Source: Rhodanobacter sp.
GTDB lineage: Bacteria > Pseudomonadota > Gammaproteobacteria > Xanthomonadales > Rhodanobacteraceae
Direction: 5' to 3'
Assembly (NCBI GenBank): GCA_004298015.1
Contig: SCSE01000062.1
Span: 62,001-126,000, forward strand
Length of the DNA: 64,000 bases
Shown here: piece after piece, positions 32,072 through 41,861 of the stretch
How the letters are laid out: each line of letters opens with the position of its first letter
Numbering within the stretch: the stretch's first letter is position 1
The notes under the pieces: model-generated
The model's database searches: none
The model's input: only the letters and a program-made list of their open reading frames with translations
Told to the model about the DNA's origin: nothing
Translations under genes and position numbers: made by a program

Positions 32072-32461
32072 ATGCACTACCTCATCGCCTTGATCTATTT
32101 CCTGCTGGCGTTGATCGGTCTCGACAGCTCCGGCAGCCACACGATCGTCACACATTCGGCCATCAATGGCGTCGATGTGCTCTACAGCAAAACCCGGGTG
32201 GTCGCCGGCACCGCCGACTTCGCCTGCATCAGCAGCGAGAGCGGGCGTTGCCACTATCGGTTGTGGCCATCCGACTGCAATCGTCCCCAGCCGCTGGTCA
32301 CGGCGCTGGCGTTTTGCGACGTCAGTCTGCCCCGGCAGTTTGTGCTGGCAGCGGGGGCGCGCCGGCAGCTTGCCGGGATGCCGGCGAACTTCACCCTCTG
32401 TGTCAGTCACGACCGCACCAATCAGGATGCCGATTGCGAGTCAACGTCAACGCGGCTTTGA
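32072..32461 (+). CDS. Small exported Cys-containing hypothetical protein
   Basis: N-terminal hydrophobic MHYLIALIYFLLALIGLDSSGSH; C residues around ACISSESGRCHYRLWPSDCNRP. Confidence 0.55.
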   Translation: MHYLIALIYFLLALIGLDSSGSHTIVTHSAINGVDVLYSKTRVVAGTADFACISSESGRCHYRLWPSDCNRPQPLVTALAFCDVSLPRQFVLAAGARRQLAGMPANFTLCVSHDRTNQDADCESTSTRL

Positions 32462-32504
32462 TCTTCGCGGCGTCTCGTCCCGGCTTCCGGTTCGGCCGGT
32501 CAGG

Positions 32505-33566
32505 TCAGGTCAGGTGCTCCCGCCCCGCGCCGAATTGACGGCGCAGGTCCAGCTGACATCTGTGCAGGAGTGACGGTGTGTAGGCATCCGGCCAATAGGG
32601 ACTGAGATCGAGATCTTCAGGTAGCCGGCGATGCTCGTCCAGCAGTTGCACGATTGCCAGCAGATCAGCGCCTGTCAGTGCGGTACCCAGCGGCGACAGC
32701 GACGCTGTTTTATCGGGATGCTGGCGTTCGGTCAGCGCTTCGATGACGTGTTGCGGCAATTCCCAGTATTGCGCCGCCTGCATAGACAGTTGCGCGGCGA
32801 GCTGGGCGCAGGCCGCCAGGAAGCCCGATGAGAAGGTCATCTCGTCAGGCGGTATCAGCTGCCCCAGCATGCGGATCACGGCACCCGTCCCACTGTGGCA
32901 GATGATCCCGGCCAGATAGGCCTCGAAACTGTCGCATCCGCTGTTCCGGCCCAGCACGGCACAGACATGGGCACAGCGTTCGGCGTGATCCCACAGGCGT
33001 TCCCCGGCGAGATGACTGAGCGTGCCGGCGTTGGCCTGCAGGATGGGTTTCATGACGTGGTGGGTCAGGACACGGCGCAACCCGTTCTGACCCAGCAGAA
33101 TGACTGCATGCTGCAGGCTGCGGACAGGCTGCGCCGAACGGTAGTACACGCTGCTGGTGACCCGCATGACTTCGCCCACCATCAGCGGATCGCGACCGAT
33201 CAGCATACTGAGTTGCTTGCCGGCCGCATTGTCGTTCCTCAACGTGCGCAGCAATTGCGGCAAAACGCTCGGCAGACGTGGCAGGTTGCGCGTGTCGAAG
33301 CGAACGCTGAGCAGCCGTAGCCGTTTCAGGAGGGCCAGTTCGGCGTTGCCGGGTTCTTCGGTCGTGGCGTCGGGCAGGCTCAGCACGAAGCGGTGGAAGC
33401 AATCTTCGATTTCTGCCAGCGGCATGATTTGCCGGGGCGCATCGGTGTCAATGGTGTCGGTGTCGGGCTGATGGCGTAATCCGGCAGCCGCCGTCACCGC
33501 GCCCGGACGCACCCGATTTGCCGTGGCTCTGCGACGATGGAAAAGGTGCTCCCACAGACTCCCCAT
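32505..33566 (-). CDS. HDOD domain-containing protein
   Basis: LPRLPSVLPQLLRTLRNDNAAGKQLSMLIGRDPLMVGEVMRVTSSVYYRSAQPVRSLQHAVILLGQNGLRRVL. Confidence 0.87.
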   Translation of the reverse strand: MGSLWEHLFHRRRATANRVRPGAVTAAAGLRHQPDTDTIDTDAPRQIMPLAEIEDCFHRFVLSLPDATTEEPGNAELALLKRLRLLSVRFDTRNLPRLPSVLPQLLRTLRNDNAAGKQLSMLIGRDPLMVGEVMRVTSSVYYRSAQPVRSLQHAVILLGQNGLRRVLTHHVMKPILQANAGTLSHLAGERLWDHAERCAHVCAVLGRNSGCDSFEAYLAGIICHSGTGAVIRMLGQLIPPDEMTFSSGFLAACAQLAAQLSMQAAQYWELPQHVIEALTERQHPDKTASLSPLGTALTGADLLAIVQLLDEHRRLPEDLDLSPYWPDAYTPSLLHRCQLDLRRQFGAGREHLT

Positions 33567-33765
33567 AAGTAGGCCTTGTTCCTCCGGACGCCAGTCAACT
33601 GCGCGCCGGCTCTGTCAGGGTATCGGCAGTGAGGAAGCAAAATTTAGGGTGCCGGATCGATGGCTGCGGTCCGGGCCGGCTGGCATCGCCTCAAGGTTCG
33701 CCATGCGGCGACGGACCCCGGGGGCGATACCATTCCGATTGTCGGACGGCGATCGTCAGTAGCAT

Positions 33766-33867
33766 CTACTGACCCTTCTTTTTTTCCTGCTTGGCAGCCC
33801 TTTTTTCCTTCATGGTCTTGGCCGGCTTTTTCTTCTCGCTTTTCTTGGAATCCATGCCCTTGCTCAT
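33766..33867 (-). CDS. Small Lys-rich protein (33 aa), below the ORF-track cutoff
   Basis: MSKGMDSKKSEKKKPAKTMKEKRAAKQEKKKGQ*. Confidence 0.6.
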   Translation of the reverse strand: MSKGMDSKKSEKKKPAKTMKEKRAAKQEKKKGQ

Positions 33868-34034
33868 GCTGTTCTCCGCGCTGTGGTCATTGGTTGGGAC
33901 ATGTGAAGCCACGCCAGTTTATGCCTTTCCGACGCCGTCGGGCGCCCAGGAGGCCGTCGGGCTTTGGTGGTCGAGGCGAGAATATGGACTGCACCGGCGG
34001 ATCGCAGACCGGTCGAGCAAAGTCCGGTAGCCTC

Positions 34035-34757
34035 CTAAATGCGCTCATGCGGCGCCAGATAGCGCCATTGGCCGGGTGGCAGTTTCGCCAGCGGGATGCG
34101 GCCCACGCGCAGGCACTTCATTGCCAGCACCTTCAGTCCGACCGCCTCGCACATGGGTACGATCTGGCTCGCCTGCAGGCGCTTGAAGGCGAAGCGCAGA
34201 CGCTGCTCGCTCTGCCAGCTGACCTTGATCGGTGGCAAGGCATAGTGGTTGAAGCTCAGGCCGTGGTTGAGCAGGGCCAGGCCGTTCGGAATCAGTTCGC
34301 CGCGCACCTCGACCACGAACTCCTGCTCGACCCGGTCGATGTCTTCGGTGAGCTTGCGGCTGACGCGCCAGTCCTGGGTATAGATCAGCAGGCCGCTGGC
34401 CTGGGCGGGGAGCTGCAACGGTGTAGTGAGTCGTTGCAGATGCCGCTTCAGCGGGCGCACACCGGAGGGGTCGTCGGAGCAGCGTGTTTGAGGAGTCACC
34501 CAGGCGCTGGGCGGATCCGGGACATCGTTGCCGTCCTCGCCAATCGGCTTGTGCAGCACCAGCGTTGCCGCTTCAAGCGGCGCGAGCTTGGCGTGCGGGT
34601 CCACGTCGACCTGCTGCCTGTCGACCATGAACTGGGGTTCTTCCACTACTTCGCCGTCGACCCGCACCCAGCCACCTTCGATATATTGCTCGGCCTCGCG
34701 TCGCGAGCACTGGGCCAGTGCCACGACGCGTTTGGCGAGACGGACAGGTTCGGTCAT
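34035..34757 (-). CDS. RNA pseudouridine synthase, RsuA/RluB/RluF family
   Basis: RLAKRVVALAQCSRREAEQYIEGGWVRVDGEVV S4 domain plus pseudouridine synthase domain. Confidence 0.82.
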   Translation of the reverse strand: MTEPVRLAKRVVALAQCSRREAEQYIEGGWVRVDGEVVEEPQFMVDRQQVDVDPHAKLAPLEAATLVLHKPIGEDGNDVPDPPSAWVTPQTRCSDDPSGVRPLKRHLQRLTTPLQLPAQASGLLIYTQDWRVSRKLTEDIDRVEQEFVVEVRGELIPNGLALLNHGLSFNHYALPPIKVSWQSEQRLRFAFKRLQASQIVPMCEAVGLKVLAMKCLRVGRIPLAKLPPGQWRYLAPHERI

Positions 34758-34928
34758 CGGGGTGCCTCGGGTGAAGGGCGTCCATTGTAGGCGCTGGCCC
34801 GCTCGACGGTGGGTGTGACGTCAGTCTCACCGGGGTGTGGGCGCCGCGCCTGCAAAGGGATGGGCGTCGGTGGCAATTGGCGCAGACGATCCCCACATCA
34901 GGGCCATCGACCTTGGCGAGAACCCGAC

Positions 34929-35939
<1,011 letters not shown>

Positions 35940-36024
35940 GGCATTTCCCCGGCAAACGTCCGGGGTGGACCCTCGATCGGCCATAATTGCCGCCATTCCA
36001 TGAATCATTGAAGTTGCTGCACGC

Positions 36025-36882
36025 ATGAAAACACCCAAGGGACTGCAGGATCTGATCGACGAAGGCGTGATCGATCAGGTGCTGAGGCCGCTCAAAAGCG
36101 GCAAGGAAGCCGCCGTCTACGTCGTCCGCTCGGGCGAGGAGATCCGTTGCGCCAAGGTCTACAAGGACATGGCGCAGCGCAGCTTCCAGGCGCGCGTGCA
36201 GTACCAGGAAGGCCGCAAGGTGCGCGGCAGCCGGCAGGCACGGGCGATGGGCAAGGCGACCAAATTCGGCCGCAAGGAGGCCGAGTCCGCCTGGAAGAAT
36301 GCCGAAGTCGATGCCCTGTACCAACTCACCGCCGCGGGGGTACGCGTACCGAAGCCGTATGGCTATTTCAGCGGCGTGCTGGTGATGGAGCTGGTCACCG
36401 ACGCGGACGGGTACTCCGCGCCACGGCTTGGCGAAGTGGAACTGTCAGCGGACACCGCGCGCGAGTACCACCGCTTCCTGATGCAGCAGGTGGCGCGGAT
36501 GCTGTGCGTGGGCCTGATCCACGGCGACCTGTCCGAGTACAACGTGCTGGTGGGGCCGGACGGTCCGGTGATCATCGATCTGCCGCAAGCGGTGAGCGCA
36601 TCCGGCAACAACAATGCACGCACCATGCTGCGGCGTGACGTGGGCAACATCACCATCAGCCTGTCGCGCTTTGCCCCGGAGTTGCTGGATACCCACTACG
36701 GCGAGGAAATGTGGGCGCTGTACGAGCTGGGCGAACTGCACCCGGACAGCGAACTCACCGGCGCGTTTGAGTTCGACGAACGCATCGCCGATGTCGACAG
36801 CGTGATGCAATCGATCATCGACGCGCGCGAGGAGGCGATCATTCGCCAACAGGGGCGAGAAGAGGCGGCACTGGAAGACTGA
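36025..36882 (+). CDS. RIO-like serine protein kinase
   Basis: LKSGKEAAVYVVRSGEEIRCAKVYKD...GLIHGDLSEYNVLVGPDGPVIIDLPQAVS. Confidence 0.92.
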   Translation: MKTPKGLQDLIDEGVIDQVLRPLKSGKEAAVYVVRSGEEIRCAKVYKDMAQRSFQARVQYQEGRKVRGSRQARAMGKATKFGRKEAESAWKNAEVDALYQLTAAGVRVPKPYGYFSGVLVMELVTDADGYSAPRLGEVELSADTAREYHRFLMQQVARMLCVGLIHGDLSEYNVLVGPDGPVIIDLPQAVSASGNNNARTMLRRDVGNITISLSRFAPELLDTHYGEEMWALYELGELHPDSELTGAFEFDERIADVDSVMQSIIDAREEAIIRQQGREEAALED

Positions 36883-36924
36883 GCGGCCTTCTCCAGCCGG
36901 CTGTGCGCGACCGTTCTTCGTCAG

Positions 36925-37353
36925 TTACTTGGCACTCAGCAGCTCCACGTCGAAGACCAGCGAGGCGTTCGGGGGAATGTCGCTGCCGGCGCCCGCCGCG
37001 CCGTAGCCGAGTGCGGCCGGAATCAGCAGAGTGCGCTTGCCGCCGACGCGCATGCCGACCACGCCCTTGTCCCAGCCCTCAATTACGCTGCCCTGGCCGA
37101 GCACGAAGGAAAACGGCTGGCCATGATCGAGCGAGCTGTCGAATTTCTTGCCGTGCTTGTCCTTGGCGTCCTTGTCGTACAGCCAGCCGGTGTATTGCAC
37201 GGTGACGGTCATGCCGGGTTTGGCTTCGGCACCGGTGCCGACCTTCTGGTCGATCACGGTCAGCTTGTCGACCTGACCATTGGCATGTGCCTGCGGCGTT
37301 GCGCTGCAGGCAGCGAGCAGAGTGAGGGCGAGCAGGGGCAGCAACCAGCGCAT
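36925..37353 (-). CDS. FKBP-type peptidyl-prolyl isomerase, lipoprotein
   Basis: Lipobox LLAACSATP; VQYTGWLYDKDAKDKHGKKFDSSLDHGQPFSFVLGQGSVIEGWDKGVVGMRVGGKRTLLIPAALGYGAAG. Confidence 0.92.
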   Translation of the reverse strand: MRWLLPLLALTLLAACSATPQAHANGQVDKLTVIDQKVGTGAEAKPGMTVTVQYTGWLYDKDAKDKHGKKFDSSLDHGQPFSFVLGQGSVIEGWDKGVVGMRVGGKRTLLIPAALGYGAAGAGSDIPPNASLVFDVELLSAK

Positions 37354-37412
37354 GGCATGACTCCGAAACAGGGATTGAGGATCGTTATTATCCGGGAACG
37401 CGACGGGAGTGG

Positions 37413-38027
37413 TCATGGTTGGCCGTCGTGCGCGAGGTGATGCTCCTCGCGCGCCGCCTGCCAGACCTCACGTGCGGCATCGGCATTCATCAGCATGATA
37501 GCGGCACCGACGATGACGTCCGGCCACACTGAAGGCACCATGGCAGTCATCGCGCCGGCAAGCACGATGGCGATATTGGCAAACACGTCGTTGCGGGCCG
37601 ACAGGAAGGCGGCGCGGGTCAGGCTGCCGCGGTGGTGGCGAAAGCGCACCAGCAACACGGCACAGCCCAGATTGACCGCCATCGCGCCCAGCGCGGTCAG
37701 GGTCAATGGCATCGGCGCCGGCGGCACCGGTAGCTGGATCTTGCTCCACAGCACCCACAGCGTCGCCAGCGCCGGTATCAGCAGGATGGCTGCCAGCCCC
37801 ATGCCGACGCGCGCTCGTGCTTTCAGGCTCCAGCCCAGCGCGAGCAGGATCAGCAGGTTGACCGAGGCGTCTTCCAGAAAATCCACGCTGTCGGCGAATA
37901 GCGAGACCGAGCCGATCGCCAGCGCCACCGCAAATTCGACACCGAAGTAGCCGAGATTGAGCACCGCAACCCATGTCACCACACGCCGCAAGCCGCGGTC
38001 CGGCGGATCGGTCGCGGTGGTCCTCAT
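37413..38027 (-). CDS. Cation efflux family transporter
   Basis: VVTWVAVLNLGYFGVEFAVALAIGSVSLFADSVDFLEDASVNLLI. Confidence 0.85.
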   Translation of the reverse strand: MRTTATDPPDRGLRRVVTWVAVLNLGYFGVEFAVALAIGSVSLFADSVDFLEDASVNLLILLALGWSLKARARVGMGLAAILLIPALATLWVLWSKIQLPVPPAPMPLTLTALGAMAVNLGCAVLLVRFRHHRGSLTRAAFLSARNDVFANIAIVLAGAMTAMVPSVWPDVIVGAAIMLMNADAAREVWQAAREEHHLAHDGQP

Positions 38028-38030
38028 CGT

Positions 38031-38588
38031 TCAGCTGACCGCTTCGGCCGGCGCCATGCGACGCAACGGGTCCACCGCCACCGCGTCCACATCGTTCATC
38101 ATCTGCAGCTGGCCATCCTGGATCAGGCACTGCAGGCGCATCCCGCGTTGCAGCAGGGCCAGCAATTGGGTAACGGTGTCCGCGGAAATATCGAGCACGG
38201 TGAGGTTGCGGTTGCGACGAAGTGAGGCGCCGACCTTGTCCCACCAGATCTCCGCGCTGTTGCCGCCGTAGTTGATCACCACCACCTGGCGCGCGCGGCC
38301 GCAGGCCTTGCGGATGCGGCTTTCGTCTGGCTGCCCCAGCTCGATCCATAACTCGATCTCGTCGGTATACGCCTTGCGCCACAGCGCCGGTTCGTCCTCA
38401 TCGCTGATGCCCTTGCCGAACTCCAGCCGATCGTCCGCATACAGCGCGAACGCCAGCAGCCGCACCATCAGGCGCTCCTCGGTTTCCGACGGGTGTCGCG
38501 CCAGCGTCAGTGCATGGGTGGCGTAGTAATGCCGATCCATGTCGCTGATCTGCAGTTCAACCTTGTAGATGGTGGCGTTGAGCGCCAT
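38031..38588 (-). CDS. yaeQ: YaeQ family protein
   Basis: MALNATIYKVELQISDMDRHYYATHALTLARHPSETEERLMVRLLAFALYADDRLEFGKGI. Confidence 0.94.
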   Translation of the reverse strand: MALNATIYKVELQISDMDRHYYATHALTLARHPSETEERLMVRLLAFALYADDRLEFGKGISDEDEPALWRKAYTDEIELWIELGQPDESRIRKACGRARQVVVINYGGNSAEIWWDKVGASLRRNRNLTVLDISADTVTQLLALLQRGMRLQCLIQDGQLQMMNDVDAVAVDPLRRMAPAEAVS

Positions 38589-38718
38589 GGGCATACCTCG
38601 GGCAACAGCCGACCATTGTACGCGCTTGCGTGGGGCAAGCGTCGCGGCGGGTCACTGGCTGAGCACGAACTGACCGTTCGAAGCCGTTCCACCAACATCA
38701 CACTAGACTTGAGCGATC

Positions 38719-39600
38719 ATGCCCCGCTCACCCTTCCACCGCGACAGCCACGCCAGCACGGTGCATCTGCCGCCGGGTGAGTGGGTGAGCGTGCTCGACG
38801 CCCTGTGCGCGCGATTCCCCGCAATCGACCGCACGCAATGGCTGGATCGCATGGCGCGGGGGCGGGTGCTGGACGCGACAGGACAGGCGATCACCGCGCA
38901 GACGTCGTACCGGGAAGGGCTGCGTATCCACTACTACCGTGAAGTGCCGGACGAGACCCCGATCCCGTTCACCGAGACCGTATTGCACGTCGATGAGCAT
39001 CTGCTGGTAGCGGACAAGCCGCATTTTTTGCCGGTGACACCCGCTGGCGAATTTGTCGAGGAAACCCTGTTGCGGCGCTTGATCCGCCGACTGGACAACC
39101 CGCACCTGGTGCCCTTGCACCGGATCGATCGCGCCACCGCAGGGCTGGTGCTGTTTTCAACCGACCCGGCGAGTCGGGCCGCATACCAGGCGCTGTTTCG
39201 CGAGCGCCGGATCGACAAGCGCTACGAGGCGCTGGCGCGTCCGTTGCCGGGGTTGGCGTTTCCGTTGACACACCGCTCGCGTCTTGTTGCCGGCGAGCCG
39301 TTTTTCCGCATGCGCGAGATCGAGGGCGTGCCCAACAGCGAGACGCGCATCGAGGTGATCGGGCAAGCCGACGCCTGCTGGCGCTACGCGCTGTATCCGG
39401 TGACCGGCCGCAAGCACCAGTTGCGCGTGCACATGGCGGCGTTGGGTGCACCGATCCTGCATGACACGCTGTATCCGCAGCTGGCCGAGGCTGCGCCCGA
39501 CGACACCCGGCACCCGCTGCAACTGCTGGCGCAGGCGCTGGCGTTCGACGATCCGCTGAGTGGCACACCGCGGCGCTTCGAGAGCCGCTTGAGTTTGTGA
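38719..39600 (+). CDS. RluA family pseudouridine synthase
   Basis: LLVADKPHFLPVTPAGEFVEETLLRRL...LVPLHRIDRATAGLVLFSTDP...YPVTGRKHQLRVHMAALGAPI. Confidence 0.9.
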   Translation: MPRSPFHRDSHASTVHLPPGEWVSVLDALCARFPAIDRTQWLDRMARGRVLDATGQAITAQTSYREGLRIHYYREVPDETPIPFTETVLHVDEHLLVADKPHFLPVTPAGEFVEETLLRRLIRRLDNPHLVPLHRIDRATAGLVLFSTDPASRAAYQALFRERRIDKRYEALARPLPGLAFPLTHRSRLVAGEPFFRMREIEGVPNSETRIEVIGQADACWRYALYPVTGRKHQLRVHMAALGAPILHDTLYPQLAEAAPDDTRHPLQLLAQALAFDDPLSGTPRRFESRLSL

Positions 39601-39704
39601 CAAGTGCATCGTGCGACTGCTGGCCGGTGGTACCGGTCGGATACCCCGCACGGCGATTCCACGCTATCGTGCGCAGCACCAGTCATCCGGGGGAGAGCGA
39701 TTTC

Positions 39705-41717
39705 GTGAGTGCATCCAGATCATCCGGCCTCGAGCCGCGCTCCGAGTTGACCGTTCGCGGGGTGATCATCGGCATTCTTATCACCCTGGTGTTCACCGCG
39801 GCCAATGTCTACTTTGGACTGGAGGCGGGACTGACCTTTGCGACCTCGATTCCGGCCGCCGTGATCTCGATGGCGGTGCTGCGCAATTTCCAGGACGCCA
39901 GCATCCAGGAAAACAACATCGTGCAGACGATCGCGTCGGCCGCAGGCACGCTCTCGGCGATCATCTTCGTGCTGCCGGGTCTGGTGATCGTTGGCTGGTG
40001 GTCGGGTTTTCCCTACTGGGAGACCATGCTGATCTGTGGCCTCGGCGGCATCCTGGGTGTGATGTATTCGATCCCGTTGCGCCGTGCGCTGGTGACCCAT
40101 TCGGATCTCCCCTACCCGGAGGGTGTGGCCTGCGCCGAGGTGCTCAAGGTCGGTGCGAGCCACCGCGAGAGCATGGCCGATGGCGCCGCCGATGGTGCCG
40201 CCGAAGCCGGACAGGCAGGCTTCCGTGCCGTGCTGTGGGGTGCCCTGGTATCGGCGGCCTTTGCGGTGGTTGAGGCTACGCATGTCTTTGCCAAGGATGT
40301 GAGCGCGTATTTCCACCTCGGTGATCGTGGTGCTGTCACCGGTTTCGATTTCAGCTTGTCCTTCGCGCTGCTGGCGGTGGGGCATCTGGTGGGTCTTTGG
40401 GTGGGTATCTCGATGCTGGTCGGCACCGGCATTGCGTGGCTCTGGGCGGTACCGCATTACACCGCGCTGGCACATGCCACGGGTGCCGCTGCGGATGTCG
40501 CGAGTGCCGCCTTCGGTACCAAGGTGCGTTTCCTTGGCGCCGGCACGATTGCCGCGGCCGCGGTCTGGACGCTGGTGAAGCTGGTCAAGCCGGTGTCCAG
40601 CGGGTTGACCTCGGCGCTGCGCTCCGCGCGTCTGCGCAAGGCGGGAAAGGGCGGGGATCTGCCGCGTACCGAGCTCGACATTCCCATCGGCATCGTCGCA
40701 CTGGTGACGCTGGCGTGCATGTTGCCGATCGCCTGGCTGCTGGGGGATTTCAGCGCCAGCAACCTGGCATCACAACTGTGGGTGCTGGTGATCGGTGGCG
40801 TGGTGTTCGTGGCACTGATGAGTTTTTTCGTGGCCGCCGTATGCGGTTACATGGCCGGTCTGGTAGGTTCGTCGAACAGCCCGCTTTCAGGCATCGGCAT
40901 TCTGGTGATCGTGATTGCCTCGGTATTGCTGGCTCTGGGCGTGCAGCCGCACCTGCCGCCGTCGGCGGGCAAGGCGCTGGTGGCGTTTGCCCTGTTCACC
41001 TCGTCGGTGGTGTTCGCCGGCGCAACCATCGCCAACGACAACCTGCAGGATCTGAAAACCGGCCAGCTGGTTGACGCCACACCCTGGAAGCAGCAGGTGG
41101 CACTGATCATCGGGGTAATTGCCGGTGCCTTCATCATTCCACTGGTCCTCAACTTGCTGAGCAATGCCTATGGCTTCGTCGGTGCGGCCAACGCGACGAA
41201 GCAGGCACTGGCCGCGCCGCAGGCGGGCCTGATCGCGGCACTGGCTCAGGGTGTGCTGCAGCACAATATCGACTGGAGCCTGATCTGGCTGGGCGCGGCC
41301 ATCGGCGGGGGCATCATCGCGATCGACGAGTTGCTCGGCCTGGCCGGCACCCAGGCGCGGCTGCCACCGCTGGCGGTGGGGCTGGGTATCTACCTGCCCA
41401 GCGAAGTCACCCTGATGATCGTGGTCGGTGCCTTCGTGGGCTGGTACTACGATCGTCGTGCCGCGCGCGCAGCAAGACCGGACGATACACGCCAGTTGGG
41501 CATCCTGATGGCATCGGGTTTGATCGTGGGCGAGAGCATCATCGGGGTGTTGATCGCGGCCATTGTCGTATTCTCGGGCGATAGCGCACCGCTGGCCCTG
41601 GTCGGTGCGCGTTTTGGCACCGCGTCGATCTGGGTCGGTGGCATCGCCTTTGTGCTGGTGGGTCTCGCGCTCTACACCTGGGTGGCGAAGCTGGGGCACC
41701 CGCGACGCGCGCCTTAG
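39705..41717 (+). CDS. OPT family oligopeptide transporter
   Basis: GTG start with GGGGGAGAG upstream; ELTVRGVIIGILITLVFTAANVYFGLEAGLTFATSIPAAVISMAVL. Confidence 0.92.
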   Translation: MSASRSSGLEPRSELTVRGVIIGILITLVFTAANVYFGLEAGLTFATSIPAAVISMAVLRNFQDASIQENNIVQTIASAAGTLSAIIFVLPGLVIVGWWSGFPYWETMLICGLGGILGVMYSIPLRRALVTHSDLPYPEGVACAEVLKVGASHRESMADGAADGAAEAGQAGFRAVLWGALVSAAFAVVEATHVFAKDVSAYFHLGDRGAVTGFDFSLSFALLAVGHLVGLWVGISMLVGTGIAWLWAVPHYTALAHATGAAADVASAAFGTKVRFLGAGTIAAAAVWTLVKLVKPVSSGLTSALRSARLRKAGKGGDLPRTELDIPIGIVALVTLACMLPIAWLLGDFSASNLASQLWVLVIGGVVFVALMSFFVAAVCGYMAGLVGSSNSPLSGIGILVIVIASVLLALGVQPHLPPSAGKALVAFALFTSSVVFAGATIANDNLQDLKTGQLVDATPWKQQVALIIGVIAGAFIIPLVLNLLSNAYGFVGAANATKQALAAPQAGLIAALAQGVLQHNIDWSLIWLGAAIGGGIIAIDELLGLAGTQARLPPLAVGLGIYLPSEVTLMIVVGAFVGWYYDRRAARAARPDDTRQLGILMASGLIVGESIIGVLIAAIVVFSGDSAPLALVGARFGTASIWVGGIAFVLVGLALYTWVAKLGHPRRAP

Positions 41718-41861
41718 CCGGTGGGTTCCTGCGCGGAGCTGTGTCGAATGGCGCGCTGGCCAAGCCTTCGCGGTCGGAATGGCCACGGGCCGCAAATGGT
41801 TCATGGCCGGGCAAGCATGAGGTTCTAAACTTGCGTCTTCGCAAGGGGAGTTCGTGATCGC

